The notes beneath the pieces were generated by a model. That model had not been told where the DNA came from. It saw nothing but the letters and a program-made list of their open reading frames with translations, and did no database searches. Below are positions 8,500 to 17,465 of a stretch of DNA of 64,000 nucleotides, in pieces. Made by a program: the position numbers and the translations under genes. Source of the stretch: Lachnospiraceae bacterium (GTDB taxonomy: Bacteria > Bacillota > Clostridia > Lachnospirales > Lachnospiraceae); contig JAFZNO010000087.1 of assembly GCA_017552985.1 (NCBI GenBank), positions 1 through 64,000 of the forward strand. The letters are read 5' to 3'. The stretch's first letter is position 1, and each line of letters begins with the position of its first letter.

Positions 8500-9564
8500 A
8501 TGAGATATCGAGATCTTGGCAGGACGGGCCTTCGGGTATCGGAGATTGGTTTTGGAACCATTCCGATCCTGAGCGGCCACGTGCCCGTGTTGCCAAAGTT
8601 TTACAGCCCGGATCAGGAGACGGCCGTGGCCATCATGAGAAAGGCCTTTGACTACGGGTGTAATTTCTATGACACCGCGATCCTGGAGGAATACGGGGAC
8701 GCGGAGATCAAGCTGGGAGAATTTGCGAAAACCATAGACAGAAGTCAAATCATCATTTCGGACAAGGCCAGATTCTATGACGGGGCACAGATTTACCGGG
8801 AAGTATTGCGGTCGACGGAGCATCTTGGAACGAAGCCGGATCTCTATTTTGTCCATCAGGTGGATGAGGATAATGCTGATGAAGTCTTCGGGAAAAATGG
8901 CGCCGTGGAGGCCTTGTATGACTTGAAAAGAGAGGGCAAGATCGGCTTTGTTGGGATCGCATCCCACTATTATGACGTGTTGTATCGCGGCGCGAAGGAT
9001 CCGAGGGTGGACGTGCTGCAGGGAAGCGGCAATATCCTGGAAAGAGGCATGCTGGACAGGATCCGGAAGGAAGAGGCGTTCCGGGAAAAGGGCCTGATCC
9101 TGAATAAGGTCTATGCCGCAGGACTTTTGATCGGTCCGTTTGCCCCGGAGGAGCTCATCGGCGGAATTCTGGAATATCCTTTCTCCTGTGCCCTTTTGGG
9201 GATTGGCACCTTTGAGCAGGCGGAGGTGGCCTTCGCAAAGGAACATCCTACCATGCATTTTTCTTTTGAGGAAGTGTTGGACCGGCTTCGAAAGGATTTT
9301 GAACCCATTGGCTGCGACCGCTGCGAGAGATGCGTTTGTCCCCACGGACATGAACTTCACACCACCTTCCGCCAGTTTAATTACTTCCATCTGGGGAAGG
9401 AATTCTGGGCGATCAACAAGCTAAAGATGGACGCGGACCTGACCTATCAGCACTGCAGGGCCTGCACGGAACAGGTCTGCATGAAGGATTGTGAGCGGCA
9501 TCTGTACGTTCCGGAGGAGATCGGCCGGGTACAAAAGCTCCTGGAAGCATATGGGGCTCTTTAG
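8500..9564 (+). CDS. Aldo/keto reductase with C-terminal Cys clusters
   Basis: A 354-residue protein with an N-terminal aldo/keto reductase barrel. The catalytic tetrad is present (Asp58, Tyr65 in EEYGDAE, Lys89 in SDKAR, His119 in FVHQVDE), predicting NAD(P)H-dependent carbonyl reduction. The last 80 residues carry two cysteine clusters, CxxCxxCxC and CxxCxxxxCxxxC, typical of AKRs with a ferredoxin-like 4Fe-4S tail found in anaerobes. Substrate unknown. GAAAGGAG precedes the ATG. A 4-base-loop hairpin (TAAGGGG/CCCCTTA, extended by CAGC/GCTG, 8455-8487) ends right at the ribosome site and could affect translation. Confidence 0.85.
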   Translation: MRYRDLGRTGLRVSEIGFGTIPILSGHVPVLPKFYSPDQETAVAIMRKAFDYGCNFYDTAILEEYGDAEIKLGEFAKTIDRSQIIISDKARFYDGAQIYREVLRSTEHLGTKPDLYFVHQVDEDNADEVFGKNGAVEALYDLKREGKIGFVGIASHYYDVLYRGAKDPRVDVLQGSGNILERGMLDRIRKEEAFREKGLILNKVYAAGLLIGPFAPEELIGGILEYPFSCALLGIGTFEQAEVAFAKEHPTMHFSFEEVLDRLRKDFEPIGCDRCERCVCPHGHELHTTFRQFNYFHLGKEFWAINKLKMDADLTYQHCRACTEQVCMKDCERHLYVPEEIGRVQKLLEAYGAL

Positions 9565-9575
9565 AAAAAATGAAT

Positions 9576-9604
9576 TTGACGGAAGCGCACGGTTCTGCTA
9601 TACT
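9576..9604 (+). promoter_or_regulatory. Promoter of the lipoprotein gene at 9638
   Basis: TTGACG (9576-9581), 17-base spacer, TATACT (9599-9604). It starts 12 bases after the aldo/keto reductase stop, so the lipoprotein has its own transcript. Confidence 0.75.
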
Positions 9605-9637
9605 GAGTGGTTGAAAAATGACAAAGGAGTTTAGAAA

Positions 9638-10693
9638 ATGAAGAAGAAAGCGATTTGTACCACGATCGCAGCGCTTGCGTTAATGCTTTTCCCCATGACG
9701 ATGCTTGGCGGCTGCGATGGCAAAAACAATGAGAAAGAGTCAAATGAGACTGTTTTTTCCGGTGAACCCATCAGTTCCAGTGAGGAAGCAGGATCTTCAG
9801 AATCCGAAAGCCAGGTGGAAAGCCAGGTGGAGAGCCAGACGGAGAGTCAGACCGATGCCAGCACCGAGACGCAGACGGAGCCCCAGACCGGAAGAAAGGA
9901 TGGCGAACGCTTCGAAGAGGTCCTCATGGTCGAGGGATTGGAGGAGACGGTTAAATACGAGCACGCAAAGAATGAAGAGATCGGATTCGAGCTGGATTAT
10001 GATTATGAGACGTTCGTAAGAGAGCAAAAGTCGAATCGTGAGATTTTCCGTTCCATTTATGATAATTCCGAGAATCCCGAGATCTATCTTGAGGTGAAAT
10101 ATAGTTCCAAGGATGCCGACGCCGCGGCAGCGTCCGTCAGCGAGGAGCTTTCCAAGGAGTATGATCTTACCAAGGGTTCTGTCACGCTGGAAGGTGCGGG
10201 CAGCTGCGTGAGGATTGAGGCTTCTAATGCGAAGGACAATGGCGGAACGCCGGATCAGATCCAGGTTGCGTACGTAATCCCGGCTTCCAAGGGCAGCATT
10301 ATTGCAACGGCACATTATACGTTTGAGAGCTCAGAGGGCTTTGGCAGACGCTTTTCCGCCATCCTGAACACCCTTGAGGTGATCGGCAGGAAGGAAGCTG
10401 CAAAGCTTTCGGACGATCAGGCACTCCAGGCGATCAAGAACTATTGCTACGCCGGCAACCCTTCCTTGAAGGAGATCGAAAGTGCCGGAGAATACCCGGT
10501 CAACTGGGAGATCACTTCCAGCAGCGCACAGGAGATCGTTGTTCTGTACGCGGCCTACACGGGAGCGCAGATCCGTTACTATATCGATCCGGTGACCGGT
10601 GAGACTTACGTTACGGAATTCGTGTCAGGGATCACCGCGGAGGAAGAGCGGACGAGCGAAAGCTTTAACGTGAGGGACTATCTTTCTGAGTAA
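9638..10693 (+). CDS. Secreted lipoprotein, unknown function
   Basis: A 351-residue protein with a strong lipoprotein signal (MKKKAIC, hydrophobic core, lipobox LGGC at about residue 26). A low-complexity linker of about 55 residues follows, in which ESQV/ESQT is repeated. The rest is a soluble domain of about 260 residues that I do not recognise; it ends with a PepSY-like stretch (YIDPVTGETYVTEFV). It should be anchored to the outer face of the membrane. It has its own promoter at 9576 and its own terminator at 10719, so it is monocistronic. The AAAGGAG ribosome site is well placed. Confidence 0.75.
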   Translation: MKKKAICTTIAALALMLFPMTMLGGCDGKNNEKESNETVFSGEPISSSEEAGSSESESQVESQVESQTESQTDASTETQTEPQTGRKDGERFEEVLMVEGLEETVKYEHAKNEEIGFELDYDYETFVREQKSNREIFRSIYDNSENPEIYLEVKYSSKDADAAAASVSEELSKEYDLTKGSVTLEGAGSCVRIEASNAKDNGGTPDQIQVAYVIPASKGSIIATAHYTFESSEGFGRRFSAILNTLEVIGRKEAAKLSDDQALQAIKNYCYAGNPSLKEIESAGEYPVNWEITSSSAQEIVVLYAAYTGAQIRYYIDPVTGETYVTEFVSGITAEEERTSESFNVRDYLSE

Positions 10694-10718
10694 AATAATT
10701 GCATGGCACAAGTAAGAA

Positions 10719-10749
10719 AACGGGTGGACGCTGACCACCCGTTTTGTTA
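10719..10749 (+). terminator. Intrinsic terminator after the lipoprotein gene
   Basis: Perfect 11-bp stem AAAACGGGTGG / CCACCCGTTTT with a 7-base loop, with the T tract formed by the end of the stem. Confidence 0.8.
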
Positions 10750-10802
10750 TAATTACGTGATACGGTAGGACTAAAGAGAATCGCCTTTAATTTGGGAGAA
10801 AA

Positions 10803-12182
10803 ATGAAAGAACAGAGTAAGAGTGGATACAATAAAGAGAATTTTAGGGTCGTGCTGGCCATGGCGGGACCTGCCATTATCGAATCCTTTTTTGTCGCCTT
10901 TGTAGGTCTTGTGGATTCCCTGATGGTCAGCCGTCTGGGCTCATACGCGGTGGCGGCGGTGGGACTGACCACGCAGCCAAAGTTTGTCGGACTCGCCATG
11001 TTTTTTGCAGTCAACGTCTCCGTTTCAGCGTTGGTCGCAAGGCGTTTTGGCGAAAAAGAGCGGGAGGATGCAAACCGGGTATTTCTCACGGCCTTTTATT
11101 TCGTGATCGCGGCGGCCGTGATCCTGAGCATACTGTTCGTTGTCCTGGCGGATCCGATCATTAGGCTCTGCGGTTCCTCGGATGCAACCCCGGAAGACAT
11201 AGCGACGCACAATGCGGCCGTCACATACTTTAGGATCATCATGGGCGGCATGATCTTCAACTGCATACAAATGGTGGTCAATTCGGCCCAGAGAGGTGCC
11301 GGCAATACGAAGATCACCATGAGGACGAACGTGACCTCGAACGTGGTGAACGTCATATTGAATTACCTTCTGATCGAGGGACATTTTGGTTTCCCGGCAC
11401 TCGGCATCGCCGGCGCCGCGCTGGCGACGGTTCTTGGAACGGTGGTCTCCTGCGTGATGAGCCTCCTTTCCATCGCAAAAAAGAGTACGTTTATCAGCTT
11501 GCCTTTCTTGCTTGCCAATAAGATGAAGGCTTCCCTTGAGTCCTTCAAGAGCCTGGTTCGCATAGGCTACGGGATCTTTTTTGAGCAGATCCTTATGAGA
11601 ATTGGCTTCATGGCCACTGCCGTCATGGCGGCCAAGATGGGCATGGATGCCATGGCGGCGCATCAAGTGGGCATGAATCTGATGGGACTGACCTTCAGCT
11701 TTGGCGACGGTCTGCAGGCGGCAGCAGTGGCACTGATCGGCAGGTCTCTTGGCCAGGGAGAGCCGGAGCTTGCTAAGACGTATGGCCGGACCTGCAAGGC
11801 GGTGGGCATGATGATCGCCGTGGTCCTGATCCTGCTTTATTTCTTCGGCGCAAGATGGCTGATGTCCATGTTCTTTGAGGAGGAACACATCATCAAGATC
11901 GGCGTGTCCATCATGAGAGTCATCATCTTTGTGGTGCTGTTCCAGATCATTCAGGTGATCTACATGGGATGTCTTAGAGGTGCGGGAGACACGCTCTACA
12001 CTGCTTTTGCGGCGACCATGTCCGTCACCGTCATCCGTACCTTGGTATCCTGGCTCGGAGGCTTTGTGTTCGGTCTTGGCATCGTTGGCATCTGGCTTGG
12101 CGTCCTCGCGGATCAGATTTCCAGATTCGCCTTCGCAAGCATTCGTTATCGAATGGGAAAATGGGTAAAGATCAAAATCTAG
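10803..12182 (+). CDS. MATE family efflux transporter
   Basis: A 459-residue integral membrane protein with about 12 hydrophobic helices in two related halves, the NorM/DinF pattern. The first half contains AGPAIIESFFVAFVGLVDSL and the conserved RGAGNTK loop; the second half has the equivalent LRGAGDT. Such proteins export drugs or metabolites in exchange for Na+ or H+. GGGAG stands before the ATG. It lies between two terminator-bounded units and has no obvious partner or adjacent regulator. Substrate cannot be predicted. Confidence 0.9.
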   Translation: MKEQSKSGYNKENFRVVLAMAGPAIIESFFVAFVGLVDSLMVSRLGSYAVAAVGLTTQPKFVGLAMFFAVNVSVSALVARRFGEKEREDANRVFLTAFYFVIAAAVILSILFVVLADPIIRLCGSSDATPEDIATHNAAVTYFRIIMGGMIFNCIQMVVNSAQRGAGNTKITMRTNVTSNVVNVILNYLLIEGHFGFPALGIAGAALATVLGTVVSCVMSLLSIAKKSTFISLPFLLANKMKASLESFKSLVRIGYGIFFEQILMRIGFMATAVMAAKMGMDAMAAHQVGMNLMGLTFSFGDGLQAAAVALIGRSLGQGEPELAKTYGRTCKAVGMMIAVVLILLYFFGARWLMSMFFEEEHIIKIGVSIMRVIIFVVLFQIIQVIYMGCLRGAGDTLYTAFAATMSVTVIRTLVSWLGGFVFGLGIVGIWLGVLADQISRFAFASIRYRMGKWVKIKI

Positions 12183-12293
12183 AAAAATAATTTCGAACCT
12201 TTTTCACGCTCATGAAATTATATAAGTGAAAGCAACAAAACGTGACGTCAAATTTCGAGGCTTTGCAGAAAAATATTTAGTGCGGAGAAAAAG

Positions 12294-12809
12294 ATGGATA
12301 GGGTAAAAGTGGGGAAGTTGGTAACGGAATATGGTAAAAACCTGTATTCTTTTTGCCTGTATACCACGAAAGATCGGGAGACTGCAGACGATCTGTATCA
12401 GCAGACGTTTTTGACCGTGATGGAGAAGGAAGACGTGCGAATCGATGAAAATCCGAAAGCATATCTGATCACGGTTGCCATGAATATTTGGAAAAACCGC
12501 ATCAGGAAGATCCTCTGGAGAAAAAAGATCGTTGACGTGTCTTTTGTGGAAGAGGAAGAACTGTTACAGATAGCGGTTGGCGGAACGTCTGTTGAAGAGG
12601 AAGTGGTAAAAAGACAGGAAGAGGCAAACGTCAGAAGAGAAGTGTTGAATCTTCCTGAAAAGCTACGGGTTGTGATCCTCATGTTTTACATGGAAAACAT
12701 GTCCATCGAAGAAATTGCCTCTGCACTGAAAATCCCAACCGGAACGGTGAAAAGCAGAATGAACAGTGCCAAGAGCGCGTTAAAGGAGAGGTTAAAACAT
12801 GGGAAATAA
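12294..12809 (+). CDS. ECF-type RNA polymerase sigma factor
   Basis: A 171-residue sigma-70 family protein with region 2 (about 10-75; the -10 recognition stretch includes ADDLYQQTFLTVME) and region 4 (about 115-165; a helix-turn-helix with MSIEEIASALKIPTGTVKSR). Size and domain order match extracytoplasmic-function sigma factors. The downstream gene overlaps it by 11 bases and encodes a single-pass membrane protein, the usual anti-sigma arrangement. The leader at 12190-12290 contains CGAACCTTTTTC, which resembles an ECF -35 element and may mean autoregulation, but no convincing -10 partner was found. Confidence 0.85.
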   Translation: MDRVKVGKLVTEYGKNLYSFCLYTTKDRETADDLYQQTFLTVMEKEDVRIDENPKAYLITVAMNIWKNRIRKILWRKKIVDVSFVEEEELLQIAVGGTSVEEEVVKRQEEANVRREVLNLPEKLRVVILMFYMENMSIEEIASALKIPTGTVKSRMNSAKSALKERLKHGK

Positions 12810-13725
12810 AGAATTGGACGATTTGTTAAACAGTGCGTTAGTTCCATCCGTAACGGCATCAAGTCAGTTAAATCAGAGCATTTTTAAGGCATGTGAGAAT
12901 AACAACGGGAAGGCAGTCAAAAGGAATGGAAAGAAGATCAAGACAATGAGACTTCTTCCAAGAGTTGCCGTGTTTGCATTGATCTGTTCCCTGGTCGGAG
13001 CAATTTCGGTCTATGCGGCAACGCATTTATTCAGAAAAGTAAACGTGTCTGATTTTAAGGTCACAACAGATAATATCAATCCGGACAGCGTCAAGGCCTT
13101 AAGTGCGGACGAGGCAAAAGAACTGTTTGGAGAAGAAGCATTTGAATTCTCAGAAGAAGTAATAAAAGAAGAAAAACCGGGCGAGGGAGATCTGTGGACT
13201 AAGAAAAAAGAGATTGTGCAAAAGTTTGGTTCCCGTGAAAATACTATTGAAAAGTACTGGTATGACGATTATATGAAGGCGGAAGAGGCTGAAGGATTTG
13301 AACATCTCTTTAAGGATACGGAAGGATTCATACAAAGAGGAATGGGAGCTTATGAAACCTATTGCCAGGTTTATAAGTTGGCAGATGACTCCACCGATCC
13401 GGAAAGAAAAATGTTATGGAGTGAGATGGGATTTAAGGGAGGAATGTTCAACGTTCAGTATTTCGTGAATGATGAAGAAGGCTTTTTGACGGCGTCAGCA
13501 GGTGAAGTGAAATATGAGAATAAAAGATCCTACGTATCTGAATCCGGCGTGGAATTTGATTTGTGGGATACCAGCTGGGGAAATGAATTATCTTCGGGCG
13601 AAATCGAATATATCCCCATTATGACGGACACGGTCATTTCCTATGGAAATACGAACGTCATCATAAGTTTTAGCGGCTTAGATGATGAACAGATTCATAT
13701 GATCTTGGATAAGATTGATCTTTAA
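12799..13725 (+). CDS. Probable anti-sigma factor, single-pass membrane protein
   Basis: A 308-residue product whose start overlaps the sigma gene. Residues 1-50 are cytoplasmic and could bind the sigma factor. One membrane helix (RVAVFALICSLVGAISVYA) lies at about 53-73, and about 235 residues face outward, rich in Asp and Glu. The C-terminal part (NVIISFSGLDDEQIHMILD) looks like the DUF4367/DUF4179 type found in Clostridia anti-sigma proteins. It presumably holds the sigma factor at the membrane until a signal releases it. No protease-site motif was identified. A terminator follows 8 bases later. Confidence 0.7.
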   Translation: MGNKELDDLLNSALVPSVTASSQLNQSIFKACENNNGKAVKRNGKKIKTMRLLPRVAVFALICSLVGAISVYAATHLFRKVNVSDFKVTTDNINPDSVKALSADEAKELFGEEAFEFSEEVIKEEKPGEGDLWTKKKEIVQKFGSRENTIEKYWYDDYMKAEEAEGFEHLFKDTEGFIQRGMGAYETYCQVYKLADDSTDPERKMLWSEMGFKGGMFNVQYFVNDEEGFLTASAGEVKYENKRSYVSESGVEFDLWDTSWGNELSSGEIEYIPIMTDTVISYGNTNVIISFSGLDDEQIHMILDKIDL

Positions 13726-13733
13726 AGGGATTG

Positions 13734-13763
13734 AAAAGAGAGTCGACGAGGCTCTCTTTTTTT
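13734..13763 (+). terminator. Intrinsic terminator of the first ECF sigma operon
   Basis: Stem AAAAGAGAG / CTCTCTTTT (13734-13742 and 13752-13760) with a 9-base loop and a run of seven T. Confidence 0.85.
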
Positions 13764-13936
13764 GCTATTTTTCCAGGAGCTTAGGTTCAAAGCCTTTGCG
13801 GACGGGTGCATGCGGAGGAAGCAGGTTGCCGTGAGCAGTTAGAGGTGATAAGATAATTAAAATATTTATTATTTTGACCGCACGTTTTACGGACCTCATC
13901 CGTTAATCCTAATGAAGGGAGGTCAAGATCGGATCC

Positions 13937-14386
13937 ATGGATTTAGAAGAAGCTTATGACAAAATATACCGGTATGCGTATTTCAAACTAAATAACCAGT
14001 CCGTTGCGGAAGACGTCACGCAGGAGACCTTCCTTAGATTTATCAGCCAAAAGGGCAACGTTCACGAGTATGAGATCAAGTATCTTTACGTGATCGCGAG
14101 AAATCTTTGCATCGATGAGTACAGAAGGGTGAAAGCGGATCCGCTGCCGGAGGATTACGATGCCCCGGCGCCGTTTGACGACCGCCGGGAGGAGCGGATG
14201 ATGGTGCGGGAGGCATTGGCGAAACTGCCGCGGGAGGATCAGGAGATCCTTTTACTCCGGCACGTGAACGGTGAAGCCGTCGGCACGATCTGCAAGGCAC
14301 TTGGCATTTCAAGGTTTGCCGCATATCGGCGGTTAAAAAGCGCAGAAGACAAGATGCGCGAAAGTTTGGAGGTGAATGAGGGATGA
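13937..14386 (+). CDS. ECF-type sigma factor, second locus
   Basis: A 149-residue sigma factor with region 2 at about 1-65 (QSVAEDVTQETFLRFI) and region 4 at about 95-140 (ICKALGISRFAAYRRLKSAE). GGGAGG lies 13-18 bases before the ATG, a little far. The next gene begins inside its last codons, and the four genes to 16908 all overlap by a few bases, forming a sigma, membrane protein, ABC ATPase, ABC permease operon. The neighbouring membrane protein may be its regulator. This kind of operon usually exports or detoxifies an envelope-active compound; the actual signal is unknown. Confidence 0.85.
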   Translation: MDLEEAYDKIYRYAYFKLNNQSVAEDVTQETFLRFISQKGNVHEYEIKYLYVIARNLCIDEYRRVKADPLPEDYDAPAPFDDRREERMMVREALAKLPREDQEILLLRHVNGEAVGTICKALGISRFAAYRRLKSAEDKMRESLEVNEG

Positions 14387-15096
14387 AAGAGGATTGGAAG
14401 ACTTTGCTGAGCGATGAATTCCAGGCCCCGCAGCCAAAGCATAAAAAAGAGTTTTTACGGAATCTGCGTGCACGGGAAGTGAGCATGCCAGAAATGCTTT
14501 TGCAGCAGGTAGCGTACGTACGGCCTTCGATCTGGCTGTTTGCACTGGCGCTGGTTGCCATTGCCATTGTCGGGTCTCTGATGCGAGTCGAGACGACGGT
14601 AAACGTACTGACCATGCTCATGCCTTTCTCCGCCGCGATCGCCGTCTTGGAAACCAGGCGTTCTGAAAGATGCGGCATGGCGGAATTGGAAATGACGACC
14701 CGTTTTTCCTTGCGGAGCGTTGTTCTGGCCCGCATGATGATCTTGGGAATCGTTTCGTTTTTGATCCTTTGCATCTCATCCCCCATGATCGCCGCGGCAT
14801 TTGACGCAGGGACGGTTTTGACGGCAGTGCGGATCTTGATTCCTTATCTCATCACGATGAGCATTAGCCTTTTGGCGGAAAGAAGTCCGCTGGGAAGAAA
14901 GACCGGATACGCCTCGCTGGCGATCGCATCCGGCGTTTCGATCATCATTTATTGGATCGACAACTACGAACCAAACGTGGTTGCAAATTATCTTGGCATG
15001 ATCGATAGCTGGGGAATTATGATCGCCCTGGGACTCATGGCGTTTACGGCAGTGGAACAATGGAAAACAATCAATGGCGTGGAGGCATTTGCATGA
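14383..15096 (+). CDS. Polytopic membrane protein of the sigma-ABC operon
   Basis: A 237-residue protein with a soluble N-terminus of about 45 residues and five or six membrane helices. It overlaps the sigma gene by 4 bases and the ATPase gene by 4 (ATGA). The soluble N-terminus could contact the sigma factor, making it a candidate membrane anti-sigma or sensor; it could instead be a transporter subunit. I recognise no family motif. Its tight coupling to both sigma and ABC genes is the main clue to its job. Confidence 0.6.
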   Translation: MKEDWKTLLSDEFQAPQPKHKKEFLRNLRAREVSMPEMLLQQVAYVRPSIWLFALALVAIAIVGSLMRVETTVNVLTMLMPFSAAIAVLETRRSERCGMAELEMTTRFSLRSVVLARMMILGIVSFLILCISSPMIAAAFDAGTVLTAVRILIPYLITMSISLLAERSPLGRKTGYASLAIASGVSIIIYWIDNYEPNVVANYLGMIDSWGIMIALGLMAFTAVEQWKTINGVEAFA

Positions 15097-15782
15097 AATT
15101 AACGGTTAACGGAATTACAAAACAATATAAAAACAAAACGGCGGTGGACCAGATCAGCTTTCAACTGACGGAAGGCGTCACGGGACTTTTGGGGGCAAAC
15201 GGAGCGGGGAAAACCACGCTGATGCGCATGGCGTCAGGCATTCTTACGCCGACCAGCGGCAGCGTGGATGCAGACGGCATACCGGTGGATACGGAGGAGT
15301 ATCGCGCGCTGCTCGGTTATCTCCCCCAGGATTTCGGATATTACCCGGAGTTCACGGCGAGAGAATTTGTGCAGTATATTGCTGCCCTGAAGGGAATCGA
15401 AAAGAAGAAGGCGAAGAAGAAAACAGAGGAAATCCTGGAGCTTGTGGGGCTTTCGGACGTGGCGGGAAAGCGGATCCGCACCTTTTCAGGAGGCATGAAG
15501 CAACGAGTGGGAATCGCGCAGGCGCTGGTGAATGATCCGAAGATTCTCATTTTGGATGAGCCCACGGCAGGACTTGACCCGAAGGAGAGAGTCCGCTTCC
15601 GGAACCTGATCGCGGAGATTGGAAAGGATACGATCGTCCTGTTCTCTACGCACATTGTCTCTGACGTTGAGCGTATCGCAAGCAACCTTTTGATGATGAG
15701 AGAGGGAAAGCTCATCTATGAAGGGGCATGGAACGAGCAAAAGGGTGACCTAGAGAAATTCTACATGGAGGAGTTTGAGTGA
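15093..15782 (+). CDS. ABC transporter ATP-binding protein
   Basis: A 229-residue ATPase. The ATG at 15093 is preferred to one 33 bases upstream because GTGGAGG precedes it and it gives the ATGA overlap with the previous stop. Walker A is GANGAGKTT, the Q-loop is YLPQDFG, the signature is FSGGMKQR, Walker B is LILDEPTAGLD and the switch His is in STHIV. The closest pattern is the ABC-2/bacteriocin-export group. It works with the permease that overlaps its 3' end. Confidence 0.9.
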   Translation: MKLTVNGITKQYKNKTAVDQISFQLTEGVTGLLGANGAGKTTLMRMASGILTPTSGSVDADGIPVDTEEYRALLGYLPQDFGYYPEFTAREFVQYIAALKGIEKKKAKKKTEEILELVGLSDVAGKRIRTFSGGMKQRVGIAQALVNDPKILILDEPTAGLDPKERVRFRNLIAEIGKDTIVLFSTHIVSDVERIASNLLMMREGKLIYEGAWNEQKGDLEKFYMEEFE

Positions 15783-16908
15783 CGTGAATAACATAGGAAT
15801 GCTTTATGGCTTTGAGCTAAAGAAAATATTGAAAAACCGCCTGACGATCGTCATGCTGATCATAACGGTCTTCTTTATCCTGATCGAAGCGGTGGCGCCA
15901 GGGATGGGGAACGCCGCGGGCGTGGATCCCAAGAGCCTGGACGGGCGGGTGATCGATGACGCGCTCTTGGGGGAATTGCAGGCAGAATTAGTTGCAAACG
16001 GGGGCGCGTGGAATGGCGACGCGGGAAAATATAATGGCATTGCCAAATGGAAACGTGACGTTTTGGAGAGCAATGAGAAGGTTGCCGAAGAGTATACGGC
16101 GCAGCAGCTGTATCAGGCAAGGGAAGAAAACATCCTTTCGATGATGGAGGAGAATAGCCTTAGCGATGGCGAGATCGCATGGTGGAAGAACCAGATGGAG
16201 GGCGAGACGCCGTTTACGTATTACGATTATAACGGTGCATTGATCCTTTCCCAGGGACTGGTGGGCGTTCTTTTGTGCATCATGCTCTTGTCGGCATTGT
16301 GTCTGTCTACCGTGTTTACGGTGGAGCACAGGCAGCGTACGGATCAGCTCGTGCTCAGCTGTAAAAACGGACGCGGAAGAACTTATTTTGTAAAGATTGC
16401 GGCAGGACTCTCCGTTGTCGTTGCATGCTGCTTGCTGGCGACGGGATTGCTTGCGCTGCTGACTGCAGTTCTCTATGGTTTGAATGGTTTTAATGCCGTC
16501 GTGCAGCTAGAAATTCCGGCATCGCCTTACGCATTTACGATGGGACAATTCATCGCAGTGCAGGGAGTGGTCATGATCACGGCAGGCATTCTGTTTGCGG
16601 CCTTTGCCATGGCCGTTTCGGAACTTTTGAAGAACAGTCTTGCGGTAATGGGGATCATGGTGGGTCTGTTCATTTTTGGCCAGCTCGAGATCATTCCACC
16701 CAAATATCTTTTGTTACTGAAGCTTAGGGCCATGCTTCCCTCCAATCAAGTTAGCGTTTGGTCATTGATGGAGTATCATCTGTTCAACTTTGGAGGCCAT
16801 TACTGCACCGGATACCTTGTTTCACCGATCACCTATCTTGCGCTGTCAGCCGCACTGATCGCCTTGGGCGGATGGGTTTATAACCGATTCCAAGTGACCG
16901 GGCGATAA
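15775..16908 (+). CDS. ABC-2 type membrane permease
   Basis: A 377-residue membrane protein with one N-terminal helix, an extracytoplasmic loop of about 120 residues and five helices in the C-terminal half, a layout seen in ABC-2 permeases paired with separate ATPases. Start is uncertain: TTG at 15775, GTG at 15784 or ATG at 15799. GGAGG at 15765-15769 best suits the TTG or GTG. It overlaps the ATPase gene by 8 bases. A strong terminator follows the stop by 31 bases, closing the sigma-ABC operon. Confidence 0.8.
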   Translation: MSDVNNIGMLYGFELKKILKNRLTIVMLIITVFFILIEAVAPGMGNAAGVDPKSLDGRVIDDALLGELQAELVANGGAWNGDAGKYNGIAKWKRDVLESNEKVAEEYTAQQLYQAREENILSMMEENSLSDGEIAWWKNQMEGETPFTYYDYNGALILSQGLVGVLLCIMLLSALCLSTVFTVEHRQRTDQLVLSCKNGRGRTYFVKIAAGLSVVVACCLLATGLLALLTAVLYGLNGFNAVVQLEIPASPYAFTMGQFIAVQGVVMITAGILFAAFAMAVSELLKNSLAVMGIMVGLFIFGQLEIIPPKYLLLLKLRAMLPSNQVSVWSLMEYHLFNFGGHYCTGYLVSPITYLALSAALIALGGWVYNRFQVTGR

Positions 16909-16939
16909 GGGATGGGAATAATTACGCCGCAGTTTATAG

Positions 16940-16968
16940 GCGGTGGCCGCGCGGCCACCGCTTTTTTT
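16940..16968 (+). terminator. Intrinsic terminator of the sigma-ABC operon
   Basis: GCGGTGGCCGC followed directly by its reverse complement GCGGCCACCGC (16940-16961) and seven T. Confidence 0.9.
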
Positions 16969-17151
16969 GTCATATGAAATGTTAAAAGAACTCTTTTTTC
17001 TTGATTTATTCTTTGTATGGCTTTATATTAGTGGTATCTTCTGAAATTCTTTGTCTTGCGACGCGGATATTTCTGTCGCACCATTTCCAAAAGAAAGAAA
17101 AAAAGTCCCAATTGAGTTAAGTGCATGTGAGGAAGAGATTTCTTTTGTTTC

Positions 17152-17465
17152 GCGTGTATGCTTTTTTTGAACATGACACGCAGATTAAAGATTGATGTGT
17201 TTTGGCGTGTATAATTATTTGATGTTGAAGAGGTATTTTTCAAAAATACACGCGTAATTACGATACATTGCATTTTTAGTGTATTCCATTTTTGTCGTCT
17301 GACACGAGAAATTCTTGTATTTGTTTGTTTGCGTGTCGGCGCGATAAATCTGCTACACGCAAAATAATAGTATTTCAATATTTGCGTGTCGAAATGAAAA
17401 AAAGGCTACACGCGTAACATGATTATTTCGAATTTTGCGTGTCGAGATAAAATGGCATACACGCG
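17152..17465. repeat. Array of six palindromic units, mostly 53 bp apart, with variable interiors
   Basis: Within an 860-bp, AT-rich stretch without a convincing gene (16969-17825), GCGTGT and ACACGC alternate as inverted pairs. Left arms start at 17152, 17205, about 17278 (degenerate, GTGTAT), 17331, 17384 and 17437, giving steps of 53, 73, 53, 53 and 53. Right arms end at 17181, 17253, 17305, 17360, 17413 and 17464. Units are about 30 bp (the second is 49 bp). Only the 6-8 bp arms are conserved; interiors and the gaps of about 23 bp between units differ. This fits spaced protein-binding sites or hairpins better than a simple tandem duplication. It ends about 220 bp before the BlaI-family promoter. 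Confidence 0.75.

Noticed and set aside
8281-9390. 369-residue minus-strand ORF
   Set aside because: Shadow of the leucine-rich-repeat and aldo/keto reductase genes, which have clear motifs on the plus strand.
10727-10755. MATE gene promoter (TGGACG-N17-TATAAT)
   Set aside because: The -35 is weak and lies inside the terminator hairpin, so I could not support it.
12195-12222. ECF promoter before the first sigma gene
   Set aside because: CGAACC resembles a -35, but no CGTC-like -10 lies at the right distance, so it was not listed as a feature.
17028-17378. 116-residue minus-strand ORF in the AT-rich gap
   Set aside because: It crosses the palindrome array, has unusual composition and no ribosome site; likely chance.
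17152-17465. CRISPR array with 30-bp repeats and 23-bp spacers
   Set aside because: Unit and gap sizes look suggestive, but only the 6-8 bp arms are shared and the unit interiors differ, so there is no true repeat. No cas genes.
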